Shown: piece after piece, positions 1-9,352 of the stretch
Numbering within the stretch: position 1 is the stretch's first letter
How the letters are laid out: each line of letters opens with the position of its first letter
Assembly: GCA_902563555.1 (NCBI GenBank)
Contig: CACEXM010000007.1
Location: 1-54,517, forward strand
DNA: 54,517 bases
Direction of reading: 5' to 3'
DNA from: an uncultured Pelagibacteraceae bacterium
Lineage (GTDB): Bacteria; Pseudomonadota; Alphaproteobacteria; Pelagibacterales; Pelagibacteraceae
Notes under the pieces: model-generated
Told to the model about the DNA's origin: nothing
The model's database searches: none
Seen by the model: the letters and a program-made list of their open reading frames with translations, nothing else
Program-made: the position numbers and the translations under genes

Positions 1-17
1 AAAAAATTTAAAAATCA

Positions 18-31
18 CAAATAGTTATTTG
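18..31 (-). terminator. weak hairpin after ppdK, possible terminator
   Basis: Read on the minus strand, CAAAT-AACT-ATTTG forms a short 5-bp hairpin. It lies about 40 nt after the ppdK stop and is followed by T-rich sequence running to the window edge. The stem is AT-rich and short, so termination here is only a suggestion. Confidence 0.25.
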
Positions 32-60
32 AAGTTCTATATTGTTGTAGTAAAGCAGGA

Positions 61-69
61 CCCCCCCCC
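61..69. repeat. C9/G9 homopolymer directly after ppdK
   Basis: Nine consecutive C on the plus strand (G on the ppdK mRNA strand) begin with the last base of the ppdK TAG stop. In DNA this AT-rich a run of nine G/C is very unlikely by chance. Length changes would not alter the protein. It could be a slippage tract, an mRNA 3'-end element or a sequencing or assembly error. Confidence 0.8.
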
Positions 70-2738
70 TAAAACTGGTAATTTTTTTTTAATTCAGCTT
101 GTGCTGCAGCTAATCTTGCAATTGGAACTCTATAAGGTGAGCAGGAAACGTAATTTAAACCAGCTCTAGAACAAAAATCTATACTTTTTGGATCACCACC
201 ATGTTCACCACAAATACCTAACTTGATTTTTTTATTTTGTTTTTTTCCTTTAGTGACAGCTATCTCAACTAAATCTTCTACACCCTCATCTATTGAAATA
301 AACGGATCTATAGAAAAAATCTTATTTTCAATATAATCGTTTAAAAATTTACCACTATCATCTCTGCTTATTCCAAAAGTAGTTTGTGTCAAATCATTGG
401 TACCAAAACTAAAAAATTCAGCATGCTTTGCAATATCTTTTGCTTTAATTGCAGCTCTTGGTAACTCAATCATCGTTCCAACTAAAAATTCTATTTTAAC
501 TTTATTCTCCTTTTGTACTTTTCTTGCAGTATTAATAACAAGATCTTTCATTATCTTTATTTCTGCCTCGGTCGACACAAGAGGAATCATTATTTCAGGA
601 AATGCAGATTTTTGCTTATTTTTTTTTAATTCTGCCAAACCTTTAAAGATTGCTTCACATTGCATTTCATAAATTTCAGGGAATGAAATACCTAATCTAC
701 AACCTCTATGTCCAAGCATTGGATTTTGCTCATGAAGTTCATCAATTCGAGATTTTACCTCTTTAACACTTATACCAACTACTTCTGCAACCTCTGAAAT
801 TTCTTTTTCAGATTTTGGTAGAAACTCATGTAATGGAGGATCAAGCAAACGTACTGTAACTGGTAATCCATGCATAATCTTAAATATTTCAACAAAATCT
901 TTTTTTTGATATGGTAAAAGCTTCAAAAGTGCTTTTAATCTGTCTTCCTTAGTTTTAGAAAGTATCATCTCTCGCACAGAAATAATTCTTTCTTCATCAA
1001 AAAACATGTGTTCCGTTCTGCATAGGCCAATTCCCTCTGCTCCAAAATCTCTTGCAACTTTTGTGTCTAATGGAGTTTCTGCATTTGTTCGTACTCTAAG
1101 TTTTCTAACATTATCTGCCCAACTCATTAATTTTGAAAATTCACCAGAAATTTCAGGTTTTAATGTTGGCACACTTCCTAAAATAATTCGTCCAGAGGAC
1201 CCATCAATTGTAATTATATCGCCTTCTTTAATTTCAGATGATGCAGTTTTAAAAATTTTTTTCTCATAATCAATATCGATTTCACTCGAACCAGAAACAC
1301 ATGGTCTTCCCATTCCTCTTGCTACAACAGCTGCATGACTTGTCATTCCTCCCCTGGCAGTCAAAATTCCTTTAGCAGCGTGCATACCCTGAATATCTTC
1401 TGGAGAAGTTTCCACTCTAACTAATATTACATCTTGCATCATATTATTAAGTCTTTCAGCCTCTTCAGATGTAAATACCACCTTTCCACTAGCAGCTCCT
1501 GGAGAAGCAGGTAAACCATTTGCAATTATTTCTTTAGAACTTTTTTCATCCAAAGTAGGGTGTAATAATGTGTCTAAAGAATTTGGATCTATTCTTAAAA
1601 TTGCTTGTTTTTTTGAAATTAATTTTTCCTTTACCATATCTACAGCAATCTTAACTGCTGATTTTGCAGTTCTTTTGCCTGACCTAGTTTGTAGAATCCA
1701 TAATTTCTCATTCTCAACTGTAAATTCTACATCTTGCATATCTTTGTAATGCGCTTCTAACTTTTTTAAAATTTTATGAAGCTCCAAATAAACTTTTGGC
1801 ATAGACTCTTCCATAGAAAGTGCCTTAATTTTTGCCTCTAGTTTAGCTTTTTTCGTAATATATAGTGGTGTCCTTGTTCCTGCTACTACATCCTCTCCTT
1901 GAGCATTAATTAAATACTCTCCATAAATATTATTTGATCCGTCTGACGGATTTCTTGTAAAAACAACTCCAGTAGCACAATCGTTTCCCATATTTCCAAA
2001 AACCATAGATTGGACGTTAACTGCTGTACCCCATTCAGACGGTATCTGATTTAACTTTCTATAAATTTTAGCTCTATTACTCTCCCAAGATAAAAATACT
2101 GCACTTATTGCTCCAAATAATTGTTGATAAACATCCTGAGGAAATTCTTTTTTTGTTTTTTCTTTAACAACATTTTTAAAGTCTTTTATCAAACCATCCC
2201 AATCATCTTCATCAAGATCTGTATCCAGCAAAACTCCTTTGGTTAATTTATAATTTTCTATAAGTTCCTCAAAATGATAACTTTCTACCCCAAGAACAAC
2301 ATTTCCATACATTTGAATAAATCTTCTATAACTATCTTTGGCAAATCTTCCGTTAGATGTTTTATTAGCTAGTGCTTTAACTGTTTTGTCATTCAAACCA
2401 AGGTTGAGTATTGTATCCATCATACCAGGCATAGACACTCTAGCACCAGATCTCACAGATAATAAAAGAGGATTTTTTAGATCTCCAAATTTTTTTCTCA
2501 CATCTTTCTCAATTACCTTTAACTCTTTTTTAATTTGGCTTAGTAATGAAGAATTCAATTTCTTTTTATTTTGGTAAAAAAGATCACATACACTTGTTGA
2601 AATTGTAAATCCAGGTGGAACTGGAAGACCCATTCTTCCCATTTCTGATAAGTTAGCACCTTTGCCGCCTAAAAAATTTTTAGGATTTTTAATTTTTTTA
2701 GAGTCTTTAGATTTAAAATTTAAAATCAACTTATTCAT
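69..2738 (-). CDS. ppdK: pyruvate, phosphate dikinase
   Basis: Cytoplasmic enzyme that interconverts pyruvate + ATP + Pi with PEP + AMP + PPi, linking pyruvate to gluconeogenesis. The 889-aa length is normal for bacterial PPDK. The N-terminal ATP-grasp region begins with GGKGANL at residues 24-30. The phosphohistidine domain has GGMTSHAAVVARG, with the swivelling His near residue 466. The C-terminal PEP/pyruvate TIM-barrel has GTNDLTQ and the Cys-containing CGEHGGD near residue 845. The ATG overlaps the end of glyS by 8 bp, so it is probably the last gene of an S49 peptidase-glyQ-glyS-ppdK unit. A G9 tract begins at the stop codon. Identification is secure from motifs and length. Confidence 0.97.
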   Translation of the reverse strand: MNKLILNFKSKDSKKIKNPKNFLGGKGANLSEMGRMGLPVPPGFTISTSVCDLFYQNKKKLNSSLLSQIKKELKVIEKDVRKKFGDLKNPLLLSVRSGARVSMPGMMDTILNLGLNDKTVKALANKTSNGRFAKDSYRRFIQMYGNVVLGVESYHFEELIENYKLTKGVLLDTDLDEDDWDGLIKDFKNVVKEKTKKEFPQDVYQQLFGAISAVFLSWESNRAKIYRKLNQIPSEWGTAVNVQSMVFGNMGNDCATGVVFTRNPSDGSNNIYGEYLINAQGEDVVAGTRTPLYITKKAKLEAKIKALSMEESMPKVYLELHKILKKLEAHYKDMQDVEFTVENEKLWILQTRSGKRTAKSAVKIAVDMVKEKLISKKQAILRIDPNSLDTLLHPTLDEKSSKEIIANGLPASPGAASGKVVFTSEEAERLNNMMQDVILVRVETSPEDIQGMHAAKGILTARGGMTSHAAVVARGMGRPCVSGSSEIDIDYEKKIFKTASSEIKEGDIITIDGSSGRIILGSVPTLKPEISGEFSKLMSWADNVRKLRVRTNAETPLDTKVARDFGAEGIGLCRTEHMFFDEERIISVREMILSKTKEDRLKALLKLLPYQKKDFVEIFKIMHGLPVTVRLLDPPLHEFLPKSEKEISEVAEVVGISVKEVKSRIDELHEQNPMLGHRGCRLGISFPEIYEMQCEAIFKGLAELKKNKQKSAFPEIMIPLVSTEAEIKIMKDLVINTARKVQKENKVKIEFLVGTMIELPRAAIKAKDIAKHAEFFSFGTNDLTQTTFGISRDDSGKFLNDYIENKIFSIDPFISIDEGVEDLVEIAVTKGKKQNKKIKLGICGEHGGDPKSIDFCSRAGLNYVSCSPYRVPIARLAAAQAELKKNYQF

Positions 2739-4803
2739 TATTCGTTTTTAATAATTGAAAATTCATAAAGTTTTGAAAGGTTTTACATAACATATTTATA
2801 AGTTCCAAACGATTTTTTCTTAAATCTTCATTATCTTCATTTACTTTTACATTATCGAAAAATTCAAAAACTTCTTTTTTTGCTCCAGCTAAGACTGATA
2901 AAGACTCTTCATAATTTTCATTATTATTTATGTCTGAATAATACTTCTTTATATCAGTAATTTTTTTAAACAAATTTTTTTCATAATCGCTTTTAAAAAT
3001 ACCAGGATCAGTTGAATCACTTATTTCAATTTCTTTATTTTCCATTTCACTTTGAAGTATATTGGAGGCCCTTTTATAACTTGATGTTATATCTATACCA
3101 ATTTGATCATTTATTATTTTATTTACACATCTTGCTTTTTCGAAAGATGAAAACAATTTATTAGTTGAAAAATTTGAAATGGATGCTTCAATGATATCAA
3201 ATCGAATATCTTTTTCTTTAAGATAATATCTAAATCTATCTTTTAAAAAATTACTTAAATCTTTTTTCAATTCTTCATTACCAAGAGTAAAATTTTGTTC
3301 TTGATATAGGCCAATAGAATAATTCAATAAATCATTTAATTTTAAGTTTTTTTTATTTTCAATTATTATTCTTACTATGCCAAGCGCTGCTCTTCTAAGC
3401 GCGAACGGATCTTTTGAGCTTGTAGGTTTTTCATCAATCCCAAAAAAACCAACAAGATTATCTATTTTATCTGCCACTGATAAAGCAATACTGAAAGGTT
3501 TTTTTGGCACGTTTGAATTTAATCCAATCGGTAAATATTGTTCAGTTATTGACGAACAAATATCTTTATCAAAACCTTGTTGTGCAGAAAAGTAGCCTCC
3601 CATAATTCCCTGTAATTCGGGAAACTCGCCAACTAAATCAGAAGTTAAGTCTGTTTTACTTATAGATGCTGATAATTCTACTTTTTCTTTACTAATTAAC
3701 AATTCATCAGATATCATTCCACCTAATTTTCTCATTCGCTGAACTTTGTCGAAATAGGTTCCAAGTCCCTTGAAAAAATTAATTTTTTTTAGTTCAGATA
3801 CCTTTTTCACTAAATTTTGTGCTTTATCTTTATTCCAAAAAAATTCCGCATCACTTAATCTAGCATCAACAACTCTTTGATTTCCAAGTTTGATTAATCC
3901 TTTTTGGTCTTTTTTGTTTGCGACAAGTAAAAATTGGTTTGTAATTTGATTATTTTTATCAATTGTAGGAAAATATTTTTGATGTGACTGCATAGTCAAA
4001 ATAAGTATTTCTCTCGGAATTGACAAAAATTTTTTATCAAAATCACATAGTAAAATATGTGGGCACTCAACTAAATCCACAACCTCATCAAATAATTTTG
4101 AATTTTCTAAAATAAATAATTTTTTTTTATTTAATATCTTTGTGAATTCCTTTTGAATAATTTGTTTTCTTTTATTTTGATCAACAATCGTTCCACGATT
4201 CTTCAAAAATTTTTCATAAGATTTGAAATTTTTAAATACGCCTGTTTTTTCCTCAAAGTCTTTATCAATAAAAGTCTTATTTGATGAAGTTAGATGGTAA
4301 AATTTGAAATCTATTATTTTTTCATCAAATACTGACAAAATACACTTAAGTGGTCTTGCCCAATTAAGGTTAAATTCACCCCATTTCATTGATTTTTTCC
4401 ATTGGTAGCTACCTAAAAGTTTTGGTATTAAATCTTTTAACAAATCCGAAGTGTTCAATGTTTTTGAGGGTGTTTTAAAAAAGTAAAATTCTCCTTTTTC
4501 TGTATCACGTTTAATAAGTTGTTTTTTGTCAATTTTATTTGATCTCAAAAAACCCTCAATTGCTTCTACAGCAGCACTAGTTTTGGGTCCTTTTATTTCT
4601 TCAGACCCAACATTAATTTTTTTTTGTAAACCCTCAAATACGATAATTACTCTGTTTGGAGTTGATAATGAAAAACTTTTTTTTGATTTTATAGATTTAT
4701 TGATAAAATATTTTCTAAATTCCTCTAAAAGTTTTTCACGAAAATTTTTTTGTAAATTAGCTGGAATTTCCTCACTAAATAATTCTAAAAAAAATTCTGA
4801 CAT
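2731..4803 (-). CDS. glyS: glycine--tRNA ligase, beta subunit
   Basis: Beta subunit of the bacterial alpha2-beta2 glycyl-tRNA synthetase, needed for tRNA binding and charging. The 690-aa length fits the family. Recognisable parts are the N-terminal FFLELFSEEIPA start, a central tRNA-binding region with QSHQKYFP and ANKKDQ, and the HD-like segment around DPFALRRAALGI. The stop lies 8 bp inside ppdK, and the ATG directly follows the glyQ stop with no spacer. This is the usual adjacent glyQ-glyS arrangement and suggests translational coupling that keeps subunits balanced. Confidence 0.97.
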   Translation of the reverse strand: MSEFFLELFSEEIPANLQKNFREKLLEEFRKYFINKSIKSKKSFSLSTPNRVIIVFEGLQKKINVGSEEIKGPKTSAAVEAIEGFLRSNKIDKKQLIKRDTEKGEFYFFKTPSKTLNTSDLLKDLIPKLLGSYQWKKSMKWGEFNLNWARPLKCILSVFDEKIIDFKFYHLTSSNKTFIDKDFEEKTGVFKNFKSYEKFLKNRGTIVDQNKRKQIIQKEFTKILNKKKLFILENSKLFDEVVDLVECPHILLCDFDKKFLSIPREILILTMQSHQKYFPTIDKNNQITNQFLLVANKKDQKGLIKLGNQRVVDARLSDAEFFWNKDKAQNLVKKVSELKKINFFKGLGTYFDKVQRMRKLGGMISDELLISKEKVELSASISKTDLTSDLVGEFPELQGIMGGYFSAQQGFDKDICSSITEQYLPIGLNSNVPKKPFSIALSVADKIDNLVGFFGIDEKPTSSKDPFALRRAALGIVRIIIENKKNLKLNDLLNYSIGLYQEQNFTLGNEELKKDLSNFLKDRFRYYLKEKDIRFDIIEASISNFSTNKLFSSFEKARCVNKIINDQIGIDITSSYKRASNILQSEMENKEIEISDSTDPGIFKSDYEKNLFKKITDIKKYYSDINNNENYEESLSVLAGAKKEVFEFFDNVKVNEDNEDLRKNRLELINMLCKTFQNFMNFQLLKTNNE

Positions 4804-5685
4804 TTATATTTGTGTATCAATCCAAATTGAAGCAACAGATTTTGTAATTTCTCTTATACGTCCAATATATTCTGCTCTCTGGGCAACACTGATAGCTCCT
4901 CTTGCATCAAGTATATTAAATACATGACTTGCTTTTAAGCATTGATCATAAGCTGGAAGCGATATCTTTTTATTTATTAATGATTTAGCCTCACTTTCGA
5001 ACATATCAAATATTTTAAACAGATTCGAGGTATTAGCATGTTCAAAGTTATAAGCCGAAAATTCTTTCTCCGCTTGATGAAAAACTTCTCTGTATTCAAC
5101 ATTTTCGTTATTCCAAATTAAATCATAAACATTATTTTTTTGTTGTGTAAACATACAAATCCTTTCTAAGCCATAAGTAATTTCTACTGAAACAGGTTTA
5201 CATTCAAAGCCAGCCATTTGTTGAAAATATGTAAATTGAGTTATTTCCATTCCATCACACCAAACTTCCCAACCAAGACCTGCTGCGCCTAAAGTTGGAC
5301 TTTCCCAATCATCCTCAACAAATCTGATATCATGATTTTTATGATCAATACCGATTGTAGACAAACTATTTAAATAAAGTTTTTTTATATTTGACGGCGA
5401 AGGTTTAATTATAACTTGAAATTGATAATAGTGCTGAAGTCTATTAGGGTTATCTCCATATCTTCCATCAGTCGGTCTTCTAGAAGGTTGTACATAAGCT
5501 GCTTTCCATGGTTTTGGTCCAAGTGACCTCAGGGTTGTGGCTGGATGAAAAGTTCCTGCTCCAACCTCCATATCATATGGTTGTAAAATTATACAACCAT
5601 GTTTACTCCAAAATTTTTGGAGGTTTATAATTGTATCCTGAAAAGTTTGAAATTTTGGTTTTTTTTTACTTTTTTTAGAGGCCAT
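4804..5685 (-). CDS. glyQ: glycine--tRNA ligase, alpha subunit
   Basis: Catalytic class II subunit of heterotetrameric glycyl-tRNA synthetase. The 293-aa protein shows the strongly conserved segments [31 protein letters not shown] and [19 protein letters not shown], which make up the glycyl-adenylate site. A short lysine-rich N-terminus ([10 protein letters not shown]) precedes the conserved [12 protein letters not shown]. The start overlaps the end of the upstream S49 peptidase gene by 11 bp. No T-box or glycine riboswitch could fit, because there is no leader between the genes. Confidence 0.97.
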   Translation of the reverse strand: MASKKSKKKPKFQTFQDTIINLQKFWSKHGCIILQPYDMEVGAGTFHPATTLRSLGPKPWKAAYVQPSRRPTDGRYGDNPNRLQHYYQFQVIIKPSPSNIKKLYLNSLSTIGIDHKNHDIRFVEDDWESPTLGAAGLGWEVWCDGMEITQFTYFQQMAGFECKPVSVEITYGLERICMFTQQKNNVYDLIWNNENVEYREVFHQAEKEFSAYNFEHANTSNLFKIFDMFESEAKSLINKKISLPAYDQCLKASHVFNILDARGAISVAQRAEYIGRIREITKSVASIWIDTQI

Positions 5686-6481
5686 ATTTTTGCCAAATAG
5701 ATTTTTCTTCTAATATATTTGCGACCTGATCAACGTGATCGTTAGATGATGATAATTTTTTACTTAACCAACTTTTAGATTTTTCAAATTTTTTGATTAT
5801 TACATCTTCTCCAAATTTTTCTCTCAACACTTGATTTGCATCACCTATTTCATCAATCAAACCAAGTTCTTTGGATTTAGTTCCAGACCAAAACTCTCCA
5901 GAAAATAACTCAACTTCTGATTTCTTTAGTTTTTTGCCTCTACTTTTTTCAACAACATTAATGAAATCTTTATGCAAATCTAATTGTATATTTTTTAATC
6001 TTTCTATATCTTCTTTTTTTTCTTCAAGAAACGGATCGAGAGTACTTTTATTTTTACCCGCAGTATGAACTCTTCTTTCAACTCCAATTTTTTTAATTAA
6101 CTCTGTAAAACCAAATGATGAATAAATAACACCTATAGATCCGATAATTGAACTAGAGTTTGCATAAATTTCATCACCAGCACACGCAATCAAATAGCCT
6201 CCTGATGCAGCAATATCTTCTGCAAAAACTATTACCTTTTTTTTATTTTTTTTCGCTTGTTGTCTTATAAAATTAAAGATTAAGTGTGATTGAACAGGTG
6301 ATCCACCAGGAGAATTAATTGTAATAGCAACGCATGGTGCTTTTTTTACAGAAAAAGCCTTTAAAATTATCTCTTCTTGACCTGAAAAATCTATACCTTG
6401 TTTAAATTTACCTACATTTCCGATAACACCAGCTAATTTAATATGAGGAATAATTTTCTTCTTTTTAAAAATTGAGAGCAT
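5675..6481 (-). CDS. S49 family serine peptidase (SohB/SppA-like)
   Basis: Signal-peptide-peptidase-like serine protease of the Ser/Lys dyad type. The 268-aa protein is a single-domain short form. INSPGGSP near residues 57-64 and [11 protein letters not shown] around residues 91-101 carry the oxyanion and catalytic Ser regions. GKNKS near residue 142 is the expected place for the catalytic Lys. I see no clear N-terminal membrane anchor, so it may be soluble or peripheral. First gene of the minus-strand unit leading into glyQ-glyS-ppdK, with a good promoter 41 bp upstream. The natural substrate cannot be read from the sequence. Confidence 0.88.
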   Translation of the reverse strand: MLSIFKKKKIIPHIKLAGVIGNVGKFKQGIDFSGQEEIILKAFSVKKAPCVAITINSPGGSPVQSHLIFNFIRQQAKKNKKKVIVFAEDIAASGGYLIACAGDEIYANSSSIIGSIGVIYSSFGFTELIKKIGVERRVHTAGKNKSTLDPFLEEKKEDIERLKNIQLDLHKDFINVVEKSRGKKLKKSEVELFSGEFWSGTKSKELGLIDEIGDANQVLREKFGEDVIIKKFEKSKSWLSKKLSSSNDHVDQVANILEEKSIWQKYGL

Positions 6482-6521
6482 AATAAAACTTTATAGAATT
6501 TTTGTATTAATATAAAGACAC

Positions 6522-6549
6522 CTTATAATTGAAGATTTAGGTGCGTCAA
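6522..6549 (-). promoter_or_regulatory. sigma70-type promoter for the S49 peptidase-glyQS-ppdK unit
   Basis: On the minus strand TTGACG (6549-6544), a 16-nt spacer and TATAAG (6527-6522) make a near-consensus promoter. Predicted start of transcription is near 6515, giving a leader of about 33 nt. It lies in the 113-bp divergent gap shared with ispB; no other gene or RNA is apparent in that gap. Confidence 0.55.
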
Positions 6550-6594
6550 TTGATAAGTATCAAAAGAAACTTATTACACTAATTTGCTCACATT

Positions 6595-7608
6595 ATGGGA
6601 AGCGTAATTCAACTTAAAAAACAAATTAATAACTCTTACTTTCAACTTAAAAACTCAGTTGAAAATAAGTTAATGCTTGTTGAAGAAAAAATTAAATCAA
6701 AACTAGATAGTAATGTTGAGCTAGTTAAAAAAATGACAGATTATCATTTAAATACTGGTGGCAAAAGGTTAAGAGCCTTATTAACTTTGGGTTCATCAAA
6801 ATTATGTGGTTATACAAAAGGTACCAGAGATATTAATTTAGCAGCTTGTGTGGAACTAATTCATGCTGCAACTTTGATGCATGATGATGTTATAGATAAT
6901 GGTTCAATTAGAAGAGGTAAAAAAACACCAAATAAAATTTGGGGCAACCACTCATCTGTTCTAGCTGGCGATTATCTTCTTAGTAGGTGTTTTGAAATGA
7001 TGGTAGAAGATGGAAATATTGAAGTTTTAAAACTATTATCGTCAACATCATCGATAATTGCTCAAGGTGAAATTTTACAACTCCAGCATAAAGGTGAAGT
7101 TGATATGCTTGAAGAAACTTATTTGAAAATAATTTCTTCAAAGACGGCTGAGTTATTTGCTGCTGCAACTAAAGTAGGAGCAATTTTATCAGAAATGAAA
7201 ACTAAAGAGAAAGAAGCTTTAGAGTTTTATGGAAGGAATTTAGGTTTAACTTTTCAAATTGCTGATGACACTTTAGATTATAATTCAGAATTAAAACTAT
7301 TTGGAAAAAATATCGGTCAAGACTTCTATGAGGGAAAAATTACACTACCAATAATTCTTCTGTTTCAAAAAGCTAATAAAGATGAAAAAGAAACTCTTAA
7401 GAAAACTTTCGCAAAAGAAGAGAGAAATCAAAATGATTTAATTTTTACTTTATCTTTAATTAAGAAATACGATATTATAAATAGTTGTTATCAAAAAGCC
7501 AAGCACTATATTAATTTGTCATCTAATTCATTGTCGGTATTTAAAGACTCTGAAGAAAAAAATATCCTCGAAAATTTAACGTCTTTTAGTTTATCAAGAA
7601 ATTTTTAG
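6595..7608 (+). CDS. ispB: all-trans polyprenyl diphosphate synthase (octa/decaprenyl type)
   Basis: Long-chain prenyltransferase making the ubiquinone side-chain precursor from IPP and an allylic diphosphate. The 337-aa protein has GGKRLRALL, the first aspartate motif in HDDVIDNGSIRRG near residue 97 and the second in QIADDTLDY near residue 223. The first motif is DDxxD without the two-residue insertion, as expected for long-chain rather than FPP-type enzymes. The stop overlaps the convergent pdxH stop by 4 bp. The exact chain length made cannot be read from the sequence. Confidence 0.93.
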   Translation: MGSVIQLKKQINNSYFQLKNSVENKLMLVEEKIKSKLDSNVELVKKMTDYHLNTGGKRLRALLTLGSSKLCGYTKGTRDINLAACVELIHAATLMHDDVIDNGSIRRGKKTPNKIWGNHSSVLAGDYLLSRCFEMMVEDGNIEVLKLLSSTSSIIAQGEILQLQHKGEVDMLEETYLKIISSKTAELFAAATKVGAILSEMKTKEKEALEFYGRNLGLTFQIADDTLDYNSELKLFGKNIGQDFYEGKITLPIILLFQKANKDEKETLKKTFAKEERNQNDLIFTLSLIKKYDIINSCYQKAKHYINLSSNSLSVFKDSEEKNILENLTSFSLSRNF

Positions 7609-8231
7609 GGGCTTAAAAGACTTTTTATCCAATCATTATTTGCTGTCAATTTATACTTTAGTCTTTCGTGTATTCTATTATCTCCATCTAACCAAAATTC
7701 TATGCTCGTAGGTTTTAAATTCCAGCCCGACCAATGATTTGGTCTTGGAACATTATTTTGATCTTGGTATTTATTTTTAAATTTTTCTAGTGATTTTATC
7801 AGTTCTTCCCTATTGACTAATTCACTACTTTGTTTTGATGCCCAAGCCCCAATTCTACTTTCATAAGCTCTAGAATTAAAATAATTATCAGCTACCTCAT
7901 CTTCCACTTGGCTCAGAGTACCTACAATTCTAATTTGTCTTAACAAACTTTTCCAATGAAAACACATTGTTGCATAGGGGTTTGCTTTTATTTCGTTTCC
8001 TTTTTGACTATTAAGATTAGTATAAAAAACAAATCCATTTTTATCGTAACCTTTAAGAAGCACCATCCTTACTGATGGAACACCTTGTTTTGTTGCAGTT
8101 CCCAGAGCTAAAGCATTTGGATCATTAATTTCATTCTTTTTTGCCTCTTCGTACCAGCTTTCAAATAATTTAAAAGGATCATCTAAATCCAGAAAGCATT
8201 TATTAAGCCCTAGTGAGTTTTTTTCATTCAT
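7605..8231 (-). CDS. pdxH: pyridoxamine/pyridoxine 5'-phosphate oxidase
   Basis: FMN-dependent oxidase converting PNP or PMP to pyridoxal 5'-phosphate. The 208-aa protein has the family landmarks DPFKLFESWYEEA, SVRMVLLKGYD, FVFYTNLNSQKGNE, SRIGAWASKQS and the C-terminal dimerisation segment WSGWNLKPTSIEFWLDG ending near RIHERLKY. Divergent from aroC with only 33 bp between start codons. Tail-to-tail with ispB through a shared 4-bp stop overlap. Confidence 0.95.
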   Translation of the reverse strand: MNEKNSLGLNKCFLDLDDPFKLFESWYEEAKKNEINDPNALALGTATKQGVPSVRMVLLKGYDKNGFVFYTNLNSQKGNEIKANPYATMCFHWKSLLRQIRIVGTLSQVEDEVADNYFNSRAYESRIGAWASKQSSELVNREELIKSLEKFKNKYQDQNNVPRPNHWSGWNLKPTSIEFWLDGDNRIHERLKYKLTANNDWIKSLLSP

Positions 8232-8255
8232 AATTTTAACAAAATAATCTATACA
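8227..8255 (+). promoter_or_regulatory. candidate aroC promoter, very close to the start codon
   Basis: TTCATA (8227-8232), a 17-nt spacer and TATACA (8250-8255) stand just before aroC. Only 9 nt separate the -10 box from ATG at 8265, so the predicted leader is about 0-3 nt. The -35 box overlaps the pdxH start codon on the other strand. Confidence 0.4.
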
Positions 8256-8264
8256 ATATAAATA

Positions 8265-9347
8265 ATGTCATTTAATACTTTTGGAAAGGTTTTTCGTTTC
8301 ACTACATGGGGAGAGTCTCATGGTCCTGCAATTGGTTGTATAATAGATGGTTGTCCACCACTAATAAACCTCAATGAACGAGATATTCAGATAGAACTCA
8401 ACAAAAGAAAACCTGGTCAATCTAAATTTACTACTCAAAGAAAAGAGAGTGATAAAGTAGAGATTCTTTCAGGAGTCTTCGAAGGTAAAACAACTGGAAC
8501 TCCAATCTCTTTAATAATTTATAACGAGGATATGCGCTCAAAAGATTATAGTGATATAAAGGATAAATTCAGACCAGGTCATGCTGATTATACCTACTTT
8601 AAAAAGTATGGAATTAGAGATTATAGAGGTGGTGGAAGGTCTTCAGCGAGAGAGACTGCTTCTAGAGTTGCAGCAGGAGCTGTAGCAAAAAAAGTTTTGG
8701 AAAAAAAATTAGGTAAAAAATTTAAAATTTCTGGTGCAGTTACACAACTTGGAATTCTTGGATGTGATACAAACAAGTGGGATGATAAGATAATTTATAA
8801 AAATCCGTTTTTTTGTCCTGATAAATCTATGCTTAAAATATGGGAGAAATATCTTTTGAGTATTAGAAAGGCAGGTTCATCCTGTGGTGCTATAATTGAA
8901 ATTAGAGCTAATGGTATTCCGGCAGGACTGGGGGCACCAATTTATTCAAAATTAGACTCCGATATTGCATCTGCAATGATGAGTATTAATGCTGTTAAAG
9001 GTGTTAATATTGGTTCTGGAATGAATTCCGCCCAATTGTCTGGAGAAGAAAATTCAGATGAAATTTCAAAATCAAAAAATAAATTAAAGTTTAACTCAAA
9101 TAATGCAGGTGGAATTCTTGGTGGCATCTCTTCTGGTCAACAAATAATTGTTTCATTTGCTGTAAAGCCTACATCATCAATTTTAAAGAGCAGAAAGACA
9201 ATTAATAAATTTGGAAAAAATACTAGCATATCTGTTAAGGGAAGACATGATCCGTGTGTTGGAATTAGAGCAGTTCCAGTGGGTGAGGCTATGCTATCAT
9301 GCGTTTTACTTGATCATTATTTATTGAATCAAGCTCAATGTGGATAA
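8265..9347 (+). CDS. aroC: chorismate synthase
   Basis: Last step of the shikimate pathway, converting EPSP to chorismate with reduced FMN. The 360-aa protein has the expected signatures: [14 protein letters not shown] at the N-terminus, [14 protein letters not shown] near residues 104-117, [18 protein letters not shown] following, and near the C-terminus FAVKPTSSI and [18 protein letters not shown]. Stand-alone plus-strand gene between pdxH and convergent dxs. The upstream -10 box is so close that a leaderless or near-leaderless message is likely. Confidence 0.97.
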   Translation: MSFNTFGKVFRFTTWGESHGPAIGCIIDGCPPLINLNERDIQIELNKRKPGQSKFTTQRKESDKVEILSGVFEGKTTGTPISLIIYNEDMRSKDYSDIKDKFRPGHADYTYFKKYGIRDYRGGGRSSARETASRVAAGAVAKKVLEKKLGKKFKISGAVTQLGILGCDTNKWDDKIIYKNPFFCPDKSMLKIWEKYLLSIRKAGSSCGAIIEIRANGIPAGLGAPIYSKLDSDIASAMMSINAVKGVNIGSGMNSAQLSGEENSDEISKSKNKLKFNSNNAGGILGGISSGQQIIVSFAVKPTSSILKSRKTINKFGKNTSISVKGRHDPCVGIRAVPVGEAMLSCVLLDHYLLNQAQCG

Positions 9348-9352
9348 TTACT

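Noticed and set aside
4526..4927. 133-codon plus-strand frame opposite glyS and glyQ
   Set aside because: Crosses the boundary of two secure genes and lacks a domain or ribosome site.
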